A stretch of DNA of 64,000 nt, from the NCBI GenBank assembly GCA_002706095.1, contig PAJP01000004.1:152506-216505 (forward strand), in the 5' to 3' direction. The DNA is from Methylophaga sp. (GTDB taxonomy: Bacteria > Pseudomonadota > Gammaproteobacteria > Nitrosococcales > Methylophagaceae). The first letter of the stretch is position 1; the number at the start of each line of letters is the position of its first letter. A program made the position numbers and the translations under genes. Below, one piece after another: positions 1 through 7,164 of this stretch. The notes beneath the pieces were generated by a model. The model searched no databases. It was given only the letters and a program-made list of their open reading frames with translations, and was not told the DNA's origin.

Positions 1-711
1 TTGTTGGCTATGCGTTTGAGTCCATGGCTGGCCATCAGTACTACTATCTTGAATATCGCTCTCATTGAGTTGATTCAATATCAGCCAGATATCAGCACTA
101 CTGGCAAACCATTCTGCAGCCAGGGAAACCCGATTGCCGTGTAATGGGGCAGCATCACTTATCGCCATTAACGGTGTTCGTATCGCACCGGTATAAACCA
201 GCTCGCCCGAGCATTGTCGTCCATAATCGGTTGTGGCTGTTGCCGAAACTTGGTGACGATCAATCCCAATGATATCGCAGGTCGTGCTGCCGATATCAAT
301 GAATACCGCCTGTTCAATATGTTGAGCAGCAAGCAATGCACTTGCTTGCCAGTTCATTGAAGCAATATTCTGCCATTGCTCAATCGCTTGATTTTTTGTT
401 AGCCAAGTTGCCTGACCAGCAAAGAAACGCACGTCACTGTTATTGAGGTGAGCGTCAATAGTTTCGACAATCGCTTTCACTCCTTCTTGGCGATCAGGGA
501 AGGCATCTACGAGTTCTCCTGTCATGGTAATGTAATGACCAGCCGTAGCTTTGGGTAATAGAGCAAGGGCAGATCTGATGCTTTCATTCAGGGCATCAAT
601 GCCTTTCCATAAGGCGCAGGGGAGTTGAAAGACATGTAGTAAATTTCCCGTTGCATCAGCATAAGCCACTTTAAGGTGTGCGCCACCAATATCCCAGCCG
701 CAAAATGCCAT
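1..711 (-). CDS. MfnF-like H4MPT-linked C1 pathway protein (COG1548), 3' part outside window
   Basis: Seen: an open frame runs from an ATG at 711 to the left edge without a stop (237 codons), beginning MAFCGWDIGGAHLKVAYAD, with an ASKHA-type phosphate-binding start (DIGGAHLK) and a second DIGSTTCD motif near residue 140. Family knowledge: this is the sugar-kinase-like family annotated as H4MPT-linked C1 transfer pathway protein; the archaeal member MfnF joins the furan and tyramine-glutamate parts of methanofuran. In methylotrophs it is inferred to help make the methanofuran-like cofactor of the formyltransferase/hydrolase complex. It starts one base after the stop of the MfnD-like ATP-grasp gene, so the two are cotranscribed. 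The C-terminus lies beyond the window. Confidence 0.8.
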   Translation of the reverse strand, partial: MAFCGWDIGGAHLKVAYADATGNLLHVFQLPCALWKGIDALNESIRSALALLPKATAGHYITMTGELVDAFPDRQEGVKAIVETIDAHLNNSDVRFFAGQATWLTKNQAIEQWQNIASMNWQASALLAAQHIEQAVFIDIGSTTCDIIGIDRHQVSATATTDYGRQCSGELVYTGAIRTPLMAISDAAPLHGNRVSLAAEWFASSADIWLILNQLNESDIQDSSTDGQPWTQTHSQQ

Positions 712-712
712 A

Positions 713-1678
713 TTAGTTTGTGTTGTCATGGTTGAGTGCTTGTATATGTGTATTCAATAATCTTGCAGGATTTGTTTGGCTTCGCATGGCTGGTTCTGCA
801 TAGGTTGTGGTCAGTCGCGGATTGACTTCTACTACATAAATGACGTTGTCAGTTTTGATAAGATCAACACCAACGAAGCCCCATAGCCCTGGGATTGCCA
901 TACGAATCTGTTCAGCGATTTCTTGTGCTTTCTCAATGGATAGCATATCAAATCGTTGGGCTTCAAATGCCTCTAAGTGCAGCTGTTGCTGATGTTTTTT
1001 TACATGCTGAATATTGACGGATAGTAAGTGAGACTTTTCACCTGTCATAAACAGACTCAAGCTTAGGCTGTCACCGTAAATATATGGCTGAACAATAAAC
1101 CGGTCTTTGTTTAAGGTTAAAAGCTGATGTCTGGCATCAATACTGTTGAATAAATACGTGTCCTCACAGCCGGCACCATCTATGGGTTTTAAGACCCACT
1201 GATGGTGATCATGATGATCTTTGCAAAGCCATTCATCGGCTGTGAAGGTGACAGATGTCTTTATCTGATAAGCTTTAAATTGCTGATAAGTTCGGTATTT
1301 ATCAGTACATAAAAGAATAGCCTCAGTACGGCAGTTGAGGATGGTTTTGGATTGTTGTTCGAGACTTTGTATTAAATCAAACAATATTAAATCCGTTTCG
1401 GGCGCGATAATGAGAAACAGGTCATAGCGTTGCTGGCATTGTAACCAAGTCTGATTGAATTGCTTCTTAGTTTGGATAGGGTAGGTGGTTATACGTTCTG
1501 TTGAGAAGGGTAAAGCAGGAAGTCGCTCATCTCGCATAATGGCGATGTGATGACCATATGCCTGTAAATCCTGACAAATGCTTGCCAGCATTAATTCACC
1601 TTCGTGCATCAAACCAGCGGAAAAAACCGTTTCTGATAACGCGCCACTGGTAAGATGTTCGTATATAAAAATTGTCAT
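713..1678 (-). CDS. ATP-grasp ligase, MfnD-like (tyramine-glutamate ligase family)
   Basis: Seen: 321 aa starting MTIFIYEHLTSGAL, with an ATP-grasp core (WVLKPIDGAGCEDTYLF near 160-177) and the Mg/ATP-binding end GVDLIKTDNVIYVVEVNPRLTTTYAE near 270-295. Family knowledge: archaeal MfnD ligates glutamate to tyramine in methanofuran synthesis, and methylotroph C1 clusters carry homologues. The gene directly precedes the MfnF-like gene, as expected for methanofuran-type side-chain assembly. I infer the same step here; the exact amino acid substrate is unknown. Its ATG is only 22 bp from the divergent HisA-like gene, so its promoter probably lies inside that gene. The Shine-Dalgarno sequence is weak. 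Confidence 0.75.
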   Translation of the reverse strand: MTIFIYEHLTSGALSETVFSAGLMHEGELMLASICQDLQAYGHHIAIMRDERLPALPFSTERITTYPIQTKKQFNQTWLQCQQRYDLFLIIAPETDLILFDLIQSLEQQSKTILNCRTEAILLCTDKYRTYQQFKAYQIKTSVTFTADEWLCKDHHDHHQWVLKPIDGAGCEDTYLFNSIDARHQLLTLNKDRFIVQPYIYGDSLSLSLFMTGEKSHLLSVNIQHVKKHQQQLHLEAFEAQRFDMLSIEKAQEIAEQIRMAIPGLWGFVGVDLIKTDNVIYVVEVNPRLTTTYAEPAMRSQTNPARLLNTHIQALNHDNTN

Positions 1679-1700
1679 TTAAGCGGACATATTAAGAACT

Positions 1701-2414
1701 ATGAATATTATACCTGTCATTGATATTCGTGATGGTATTGTTGTGCATGCACGGGGTGGCGAAAGAGCAAACTATCAGCCACTAAAGTCATTATTAACTC
1801 AGTCTGTGAAGCTAGAACAAGTCATTGATGATTTACTCGCGTGGTACCCGTTCAAACAGCTTTACATTGCCGATCTCGATGCGATTGAGCAAAAACAACA
1901 TACGCCTCAACAATATCAACATTTAATCGACACATTTCCACAACTGAGCCTCTGGCTTGATGCTGGTATTACTGAGATGAGTGCGTATTCATATTATCCG
2001 ATGTCGCCACAATTACGTCTTGTCCTTGGAAGTGAAACGCTGACAGATCTGCAATTGTTAAAAGCGCCGCATGTCAGACAACAGTCAATTTTGTCTCTGG
2101 ACAAGAAGTCTGGATCCATTTTGGGCAGTGAAGAAATAGCAAAAGAGCCAGCTTATTGGACACAAACATGTATAGCCATGAGCTTAGATAATGTAGGTAC
2201 AGATAAAGGACCAGACTTTGACTGGCTCAAATCATTAATGAAAGAGCAAGAATGCGTGAAATGGTATGCTGCGGGTGGAGTACGTGATGAAGCTGATTTA
2301 AGTCAGTTAGCACAAATAGGTGCCACAGGGGTATTAGTAGCCAGTGCATTGCACACTGGTAAATTAGGTCGCTCGACTATAGAACGATTAAGCAGGGACA
2401 TCACTCTTCCGTAG
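1701..2414 (+). CDS. HisA/HisF-like TIM-barrel protein of the H4MPT cluster
   Basis: Seen: 237 aa beginning MNIIPVIDIRDGIVVHARGG, which resembles the HisA opening, with later barrel strands LYIADLDAIE, LWLDAGI, SLDNVGTDKGPDF and WYAAGGVRDEADL. It is clearly related to phosphoribosyl-formimino isomerase, but genuine HisA lies in his operons and none is present here. Family knowledge: archaea and methylotrophs carry a HisA-related protein (COG1411) linked to H4MPT/methanofuran genes, with no firmly assigned reaction. It is transcribed divergently from the MfnD-like gene and convergently with fae. A role in pterin or furan cofactor synthesis is inferred from context only. Confidence 0.75.
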   Translation: MNIIPVIDIRDGIVVHARGGERANYQPLKSLLTQSVKLEQVIDDLLAWYPFKQLYIADLDAIEQKQHTPQQYQHLIDTFPQLSLWLDAGITEMSAYSYYPMSPQLRLVLGSETLTDLQLLKAPHVRQQSILSLDKKSGSILGSEEIAKEPAYWTQTCIAMSLDNVGTDKGPDFDWLKSLMKEQECVKWYAAGGVRDEADLSQLAQIGATGVLVASALHTGKLGRSTIERLSRDITLP

Positions 2415-2424
2415 AAGAGTGATG
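2399..2424. terminator. Perfect 11-bp hairpin over the stop codon between convergent genes
   Basis: CATCACTCTTC, loop CGTA, then GAAGAGTGATG forms a perfect 11-bp stem. The stop codon of the HisA-like gene lies in its right arm. There is no clear U-tract on either strand, so it may stop or protect both convergent transcripts rather than act as a classical intrinsic terminator. A second small hairpin (GTAAG/CTTAC) follows at 2428-2444. Confidence 0.5.
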
Positions 2425-2440
2425 TATGTAAGCTTAAATC

Positions 2441-3001
2441 TTACTTAGCACCAAATGGGTGTTCGCTAGATTTGTATTGTGCAACAACGTCAGCCGCTTT
2501 TGGCTCACGAGCAACAGCACGTTTGATAGCTTCTTTAGTAGCGCGATAGTTCCAATCTTGGATTTTTTCATCGCTATCAGCAGTTGGAGAAATGAATACG
2601 CCAACGCAGATAAAGCAATCATCAGCTTCACCAGCTGGGATAGTGCCATCTTCAACACATTCAGCAACAGCAAGTGAAACACCACGCTGTGCTGGGCCGA
2701 ACATTTGAACGGCTTGTTTCATGTTTTTGATGGTGACTTTGTTGAACATTACAGTTGCAGGCTTAACCATTAAGTTAGGCGCAACAACAGCCAACAAGCC
2801 ATTAACCCCTTGTTTCTGGTCGGTGAGAGTACGGCAGAAGGCATCTTCTGCTGCAGAACCACGTGGACCCATGATTAAGTCAATGTGTGCAACGTTGTCT
2901 AAGTCACCATCTTCGATGACCAATGATTCACCTACAAGTACGCGATCGATAACTGGCATGTTATATTTTCCTGTTCCAAAAAAATTGTCAAAAAGGCTCA
3001 T
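2441..3001 (-). CDS. fae: Formaldehyde-activating enzyme
   Basis: Fae condenses formaldehyde with tetrahydromethanopterin to methylene-H4MPT, the entry step of the H4MPT oxidation and detoxification route in the cytoplasm. Seen: [13 protein letters not shown] with the conserved active-site His (residue 39 here), [29 protein letters not shown] and MFGPAQRGV, all family hallmarks. Length is 186 aa. I chose the ATG at 3001 because a perfect AAGGAGGG lies just upstream (3016-3009). This adds 14 residues ([14 protein letters not shown]) to the usual Fae start, and an in-frame ATG at 2959 with a weaker AGGA would give the standard length. It follows mch, an ATP-grasp gene and a CitG-like gene, as in Methylobacterium extorquens. 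The separate 5' leader and strong ribosome site suggest high expression. Confidence 0.95.
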   Translation of the reverse strand: MSLFDNFFGTGKYNMPVIDRVLVGESLVIEDGDLDNVAHIDLIMGPRGSAAEDAFCRTLTDQKQGVNGLLAVVAPNLMVKPATVMFNKVTIKNMKQAVQMFGPAQRGVSLAVAECVEDGTIPAGEADDCFICVGVFISPTADSDEKIQDWNYRATKEAIKRAVAREPKAADVVAQYKSSEHPFGAK

Positions 3002-3034
3002 TTTTTTCCCTCCTTATTGTGAAAGGAAGGGTTT

Positions 3035-3055
3035 ATACGTAATAAAGGAACGTAT
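3035..3055. promoter_or_regulatory. Inverted repeat in the fae leader
   Basis: ATACGT, 9 bases, ACGTAT forms a short dyad about 35 bases upstream of the fae start, between the CitG-like gene and fae. It could be an operator or an mRNA 5' structure. No regulator can be named from the sequence. Confidence 0.3.
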
Positions 3056-3062
3056 CACCTGC

Positions 3063-3953
3063 TCAGTGCCGTCCGCTAAATGCTTCGTGGTACTGAAATT
3101 CATTAAAAGAAAGCAATTGCTTAAATTTATAAAGCAACAAGGTGGCTGCAATAAGATCAGCCGATGTCCCTGGATTAATTGCTTTCTCTTTTAATTCTTT
3201 ATCCCAGTGAGTGAGTGCATCAAAATGGGTCTCTACAGTACCCGTTTCTTCTATTTGGATCACAAACTGTTTTGCTCTCTCACTGACTTTGGTTGCCAGC
3301 GCAGTGGATTGCTTACGGGATATCAAGCTATCCAACGCCTTCGATAACAACTTAAGATACGCGAAAGCCGTTGCCCATTCAACACTTTCCCCAGAATTTA
3401 TCGCTTTTGTCAATGATGGCAAACTCAGATCCCATAGCGTGTTGAAATTATTGATATATTGCTGTGCAATTTGATCACGATTTTTTGCTAAATCCATCGC
3501 TTCAAGCAAGGTAATGGTTGGTACTGCGCTGATATCCTGTTGGTCTTGTTTACCTAGTCCACCCGCTTCAGCTAAACGAATGGCTTGGTAGCAATCGATG
3601 GCATCATCTACAGTCAGATTATTGAGTACGACTTGAAGACGTTCTGGAAGTTCGTCAAAGGTTTCACACGACTGAACAGCCTGACACAGTGGTGCAAACA
3701 GTAAAACAATACCTAAGTTGGTATTGCAGTTGACAACACGTCGGGTTGCCTGAATCGATTGCAAAATACGTTCACCTACGGTCAAATCAGGTTTTGCCAT
3801 AACCGGGGCGATAGCGTGAGCACTTTTAATAAAATCTTCCACCACCATATTATGCCCATCACTGATGACATTAACATTACCGGGTTTGGGGGCAGAGACC
3901 TCTTGCTCACAGGCCCAGAATACAGCGTCTTTTAAATCTGACTCAGAGAGCAT
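3063..3953 (-). CDS. CitG/MdcB-like protein of the H4MPT cluster (orf7 type)
   Basis: Seen: about 296 aa from the ATG at 3953 (MLSESDLKDAVFWACEQEV). It has the triphosphoribosyl-dephospho-CoA synthase-like signature SAPKPGNVNV near the N-terminus, a TNLGIVLLFAPLCQA helix and a C-terminal NPGTSADLIAATLLLYKF motif. Family knowledge: a CitG-like protein (orf7) sits between orf5 and fae in methylotroph H4MPT clusters and is thought to act in cofactor synthesis, but its reaction is not established. Its start overlaps the end of the preceding ATP-grasp gene by about 11 bp, which indicates translational coupling. A TTG at 3974 is a less likely upstream start. Confidence 0.8.
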   Translation of the reverse strand: MLSESDLKDAVFWACEQEVSAPKPGNVNVISDGHNMVVEDFIKSAHAIAPVMAKPDLTVGERILQSIQATRRVVNCNTNLGIVLLFAPLCQAVQSCETFDELPERLQVVLNNLTVDDAIDCYQAIRLAEAGGLGKQDQQDISAVPTITLLEAMDLAKNRDQIAQQYINNFNTLWDLSLPSLTKAINSGESVEWATAFAYLKLLSKALDSLISRKQSTALATKVSERAKQFVIQIEETGTVETHFDALTHWDKELKEKAINPGTSADLIAATLLLYKFKQLLSFNEFQYHEAFSGRH

Positions 3954-4857
3954 GGGTCGCTTGTTTTTGTTCAATACGTTTGACTAATGCTTTAGCCAGG
4001 TGCATAGCCACATCCGTTCCGGTAGCTTGATAGAGTCCTTTCCAAGCTGGAACACTGTTCACTTCTAACACGGTAAAGTGTCCATTTTTATCCCTGATCA
4101 GATCGACACCGGCATAGTCTGCATTCACTGCTGCCGTCGCTTTGACAGCTAATTGCCTCATCTCTTCGGTGACCGTGGTAGCAAAACAGCTGGCTCCTTG
4201 AGCAAAATTGGTTATCCATTTATTGGCGCGTCGGCTCATGGCGGCGCAGACTTCATTATCAATGACCAATAGACGCCAATCCTGCCAGATACCTTCAAGT
4301 TCTGGTGCAATATATTCCTGCAGATAATAAGCACCACCAACAGGAGGAAGTTGTTCGAATTGCGATAATTCTTCGATTAAGGTGATACCTTTACCTTGGC
4401 AGCCGAATAACGGTTTCATCACGATTTTATTACCCATATTCAATTCTCGGGTAATGATCTGTTTGGCCATATTGCTGTCTTCGCATGCCCAGGTTCTTGG
4501 CGTGCTCAATCCAGCCTGATTCAGGCGTAATGATGTTCTGGCTTTATCTACCGTGTATTCGATAGCCGTTGCTGGGTTAAAAACAGGAATTCTCAATTCA
4601 GCTAAGGTATGCAGGACATCCATGCGAAGGGTGATTTGTTCGAGAAAACCTGGCGCAATACCTCGAACCATTGCGGCGGCGGGTAATTCATTCTCAAAGC
4701 CGGGAATAAACAAACCGGTCGGGGAGTCTAGATCGATTCGACATGCCGCTAAGTCTGTTAACACTGCTTCGATACCAAACTGGCTCAGTGAATGTGTTAA
4801 TTGTTCACTGTGCCAGCCGTGGGTATCGTTAAAAATAACAAGGCGGTTTGACGCCAT
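3943..4857 (-). CDS. RimK-like ATP-grasp ligase of the H4MPT cluster (orf5 type)
   Basis: Seen: 304 aa with a RimK/MptN-type ATP-grasp fold. Motifs are KARTSLRLNQAGLSTPRTW, KIVMKPLFGCQGKGITL for nucleotide binding, YYLQEYIAPE, and the metal-binding end GVDLIRDKNGHFTVLEVNSVPAWKGL. Family knowledge: archaeal MptN adds alpha-glutamate to H4MPT to give sarcinapterin, and methylotroph clusters have a homologue called orf5 beside mch. I infer ligation of an amino acid in H4MPT-type cofactor synthesis, with the substrate unproven. It starts 7 bp after the mch stop and overlaps the CitG-like gene at its 3' end. Confidence 0.8.
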   Translation of the reverse strand: MASNRLVIFNDTHGWHSEQLTHSLSQFGIEAVLTDLAACRIDLDSPTGLFIPGFENELPAAAMVRGIAPGFLEQITLRMDVLHTLAELRIPVFNPATAIEYTVDKARTSLRLNQAGLSTPRTWACEDSNMAKQIITRELNMGNKIVMKPLFGCQGKGITLIEELSQFEQLPPVGGAYYLQEYIAPELEGIWQDWRLLVIDNEVCAAMSRRANKWITNFAQGASCFATTVTEEMRQLAVKATAAVNADYAGVDLIRDKNGHFTVLEVNSVPAWKGLYQATGTDVAMHLAKALVKRIEQKQATHAL

Positions 4858-4863
4858 AGTGAT

Positions 4864-5847
4864 TTAAAGTCCGAAAGAAAGATTGAGTAATTCCTGATTC
4901 AGCTCACCAGCAGTGAAGCTTTTACCTGTTTTTGTGCTAGTCACAATCACTTTACCTGGACTGAACAACATGCCATCAATTTTGAAAAAGTCATATTCAT
5001 AAGATTTAAAGATGTCGGCAAAGGGACGGCCATAGTCTGATGAAGTATTACTAGGCATTTTTTCAGCCAGATCTTTCGCTTCTTCATCTGTAGCATCAAC
5101 AAATAAATGTACTTGGCCACCAAATAAAATTGCATCATTAGTGCGGCCCATGGCAGTCATAAAGTCACCACCTGGAGGCGCGACTGGCGTTGAGCCATAA
5201 CCATCAACAATTTTTTCTAACGGGAAATGCAGTTCGTGTGCTTTATGCATGGCGACTTCCAGGACACGGATAGCAATTTGCATCACACCAGCCAGACTCG
5301 AGGTAGGCGTCAAGATGAACGTGAGGTTTTCAGGCTTAATACCACAGTTATTGGCCACTTTTTCAGCCACTTCTACTGGCGGGAAACTATCCACTTCCAG
5401 AACAATGACGGTTGATTCAGCTTCGTCTTTGTAACCAAACTCTTTGAAAATTTCTTCTCTAGCTGCCAGCGCACGACCGGGGCCAGAGCCTAAAGCAAAG
5501 AACTTACTGTCTTCGCTTTTATGAGATAAGCTCCATCCGGCATATTGACTGCCGAGGCAACTTAAAACGGGGGTCTTAGCATGGACATTAACTGACCATG
5601 GCCAGTTGGCAAAGCCACTGTTGGTACCCATGGTGGCCGTACCCAGCCCACCCATACAAATTTCACCAATAAGACGTCCGGCTTCCAGCCCGCCGTTACA
5701 GTTAATGCCAGCATCAACCACCCGAGTGCCATTGCTTAAGGTGCTGATTTCAAGTTGTAATGCTTCAGCATTATCAATTAAGGCATCCACTAATGGTTGG
5801 CAGGCAGCGTTTACACTGGTCCATTTGGCTGAAATGTCTGTGCTCAT
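4864..5847 (-). CDS. mch: Methenyltetrahydromethanopterin cyclohydrolase
   Basis: Mch hydrolyses methenyl-H4MPT to formyl-H4MPT in cytoplasmic formaldehyde oxidation. Seen: 327 aa, the usual family length, with [68 protein letters not shown] and [29 protein letters not shown]. The ATG at 5847 has an AGGA about 8 bases upstream. It heads the mch/ATP-grasp/CitG-like/fae row. The mtdB and fhc genes needed to complete the pathway are not in the window. Confidence 0.97.
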   Translation of the reverse strand: MSTDISAKWTSVNAACQPLVDALIDNAEALQLEISTLSNGTRVVDAGINCNGGLEAGRLIGEICMGGLGTATMGTNSGFANWPWSVNVHAKTPVLSCLGSQYAGWSLSHKSEDSKFFALGSGPGRALAAREEIFKEFGYKDEAESTVIVLEVDSFPPVEVAEKVANNCGIKPENLTFILTPTSSLAGVMQIAIRVLEVAMHKAHELHFPLEKIVDGYGSTPVAPPGGDFMTAMGRTNDAILFGGQVHLFVDATDEEAKDLAEKMPSNTSSDYGRPFADIFKSYEYDFFKIDGMLFSPGKVIVTSTKTGKSFTAGELNQELLNLSFGL

Positions 5848-5921
5848 TGTAACGTCCTATAGATAGAGTCGAAAAAAAGGTTCATTAGATTATACGTGAT
5901 GAAGGGCTGGCTTATGCAAGG

Positions 5922-7157
5922 TCATGGCGCTGCTCGGTAGTGGGATAAGACCCCCTCAATTGCATTGAGTCTATGTTGGCGAATTGCCGATTTGATTTGC
6001 TCGCCTGCTAAACCTTGATCAAGTAATGGTTTGATATCGACCTCGGCAGCGTGTTGATAACAAGCCGAAAAGGCATCTTTTTCAGGATAAGCGGCGGTTT
6101 CATACCCTGGTCGACCACGAAAGTCCGCTTCACCTGCCAATAAAAACTGTTCAAACCGGTGAGGACGGCGGAAGCTATCCAAACTTTCAAGCACCTCTAA
6201 AACCCGACTGGCATCAAGTTCAAATAATAAGTGAACATCGGTATGAAACTCTGCGACTTTTGCGGCAAGCGAACTGATATCTTTAGGTACTCTCAAGCGC
6301 TGGCATAACTGTTGGGTCAGTTTAATACTTGTCGCTTCATGACCGGCATGACTGGGCAGTATATCTTTAGGTGTCAGACCTTTACCCAGATCGTGGCATA
6401 AAGCAGAAAATCTGACAGCCAGGTCTTCGGTTAACTTTGCAGCCTGATCGATAACCATCATCACATGCACACCAGTATCGACTTCAGGGTGCCATTTGGG
6501 TATTTGTGGCACACCAAACAGACGATCCACTTCAGGGAATAAAGTGGATAGCGCATTCACCTGTCTGAGGCTAGTGAAAAATACGGAAGGTTGTTCTGTT
6601 TGTAATGCTTTTGATAACTCTTGCCAGACCCGTTCAGCCACCAAGTGTTCAAGTTCGCCACTGGCTACCATTTGTTTGATTAGCTGTTGAGTTTCATCGG
6701 CAATAGTGAAATTGAAGCGAGCTGCAAAACGAGCGATACGTAGTACCCGAACAGGATCTTCTACAAAAGCAGGTGATACATGCCTGAGAATGCCTTGTTC
6801 AAGATCACGAATGCCGTTGAAGGGATCGATAAGCTCACCATCAAGTGATTCGGCAATGGCATTGATGGTTAAATCACGACGTGCGAGATCATCTTCTAAG
6901 GTGACGTCTGGCGAAGCATGGACGGTAAATCCCTGATAACCATGTCCTGATTTGCGTTCAGTTCTGGCAAGTGCGTACTCTTCCTGCGTCTTAGGATGAA
7001 GAAACACGGGAAAGTCTTTCCCTACTGGTTTGTAACCATTTTCCAACATATAGTTGGTTGAGGCACCAACGACTACCCAATCACGATCCTTGACAGGTTT
7101 TCCGAGCAGTTTGTCTCTAACACAACCGCCAACAAGATACGTTTTTATCGTGTCGAT
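5922..7157 (-). CDS. cca: Multifunctional CCA tRNA nucleotidyltransferase (no ATG/GTG/TTG start)
   Basis: Cca adds or repairs the CCA end of tRNAs. Seen: the N-terminal YLVGGCVRDKLLG nucleotide-binding motif, then KDRDWVVVG, RKSGHGYQGF, DLARRDLTINAIAE, DPVRVLRIARFAARF, and an HD domain (FSALCHDLGKG) as in the long multifunctional form. The motif row begins before the first in-frame ATG (7049), which would cut off the catalytic GG..RD motif. The frame opens at 7175 after a stop and holds no ATG, GTG or TTG before the motif. ATC at 7157 has AAGG five bases upstream and gives 411 aa, close to 412 in E. coli. ATA at 7148 aligns with the E. coli Met. The start of the gene is close behind the slt stop. 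Confidence 0.85.
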   Translation of the reverse strand: MDTIKTYLVGGCVRDKLLGKPVKDRDWVVVGASTNYMLENGYKPVGKDFPVFLHPKTQEEYALARTERKSGHGYQGFTVHASPDVTLEDDLARRDLTINAIAESLDGELIDPFNGIRDLEQGILRHVSPAFVEDPVRVLRIARFAARFNFTIADETQQLIKQMVASGELEHLVAERVWQELSKALQTEQPSVFFTSLRQVNALSTLFPEVDRLFGVPQIPKWHPEVDTGVHVMMVIDQAAKLTEDLAVRFSALCHDLGKGLTPKDILPSHAGHEATSIKLTQQLCQRLRVPKDISSLAAKVAEFHTDVHLLFELDASRVLEVLESLDSFRRPHRFEQFLLAGEADFRGRPGYETAAYPEKDAFSACYQHAAEVDIKPLLDQGLAGEQIKSAIRQHRLNAIEGVLSHYRAAP

Positions 7158-7164
7158 AACGACC

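Noticed and set aside
1701..2414. Calling the TIM-barrel gene hisA
   Set aside because: No histidine genes are near, and the protein resembles the HisA-related family linked to methanopterin clusters. A hisA label would be misleading.
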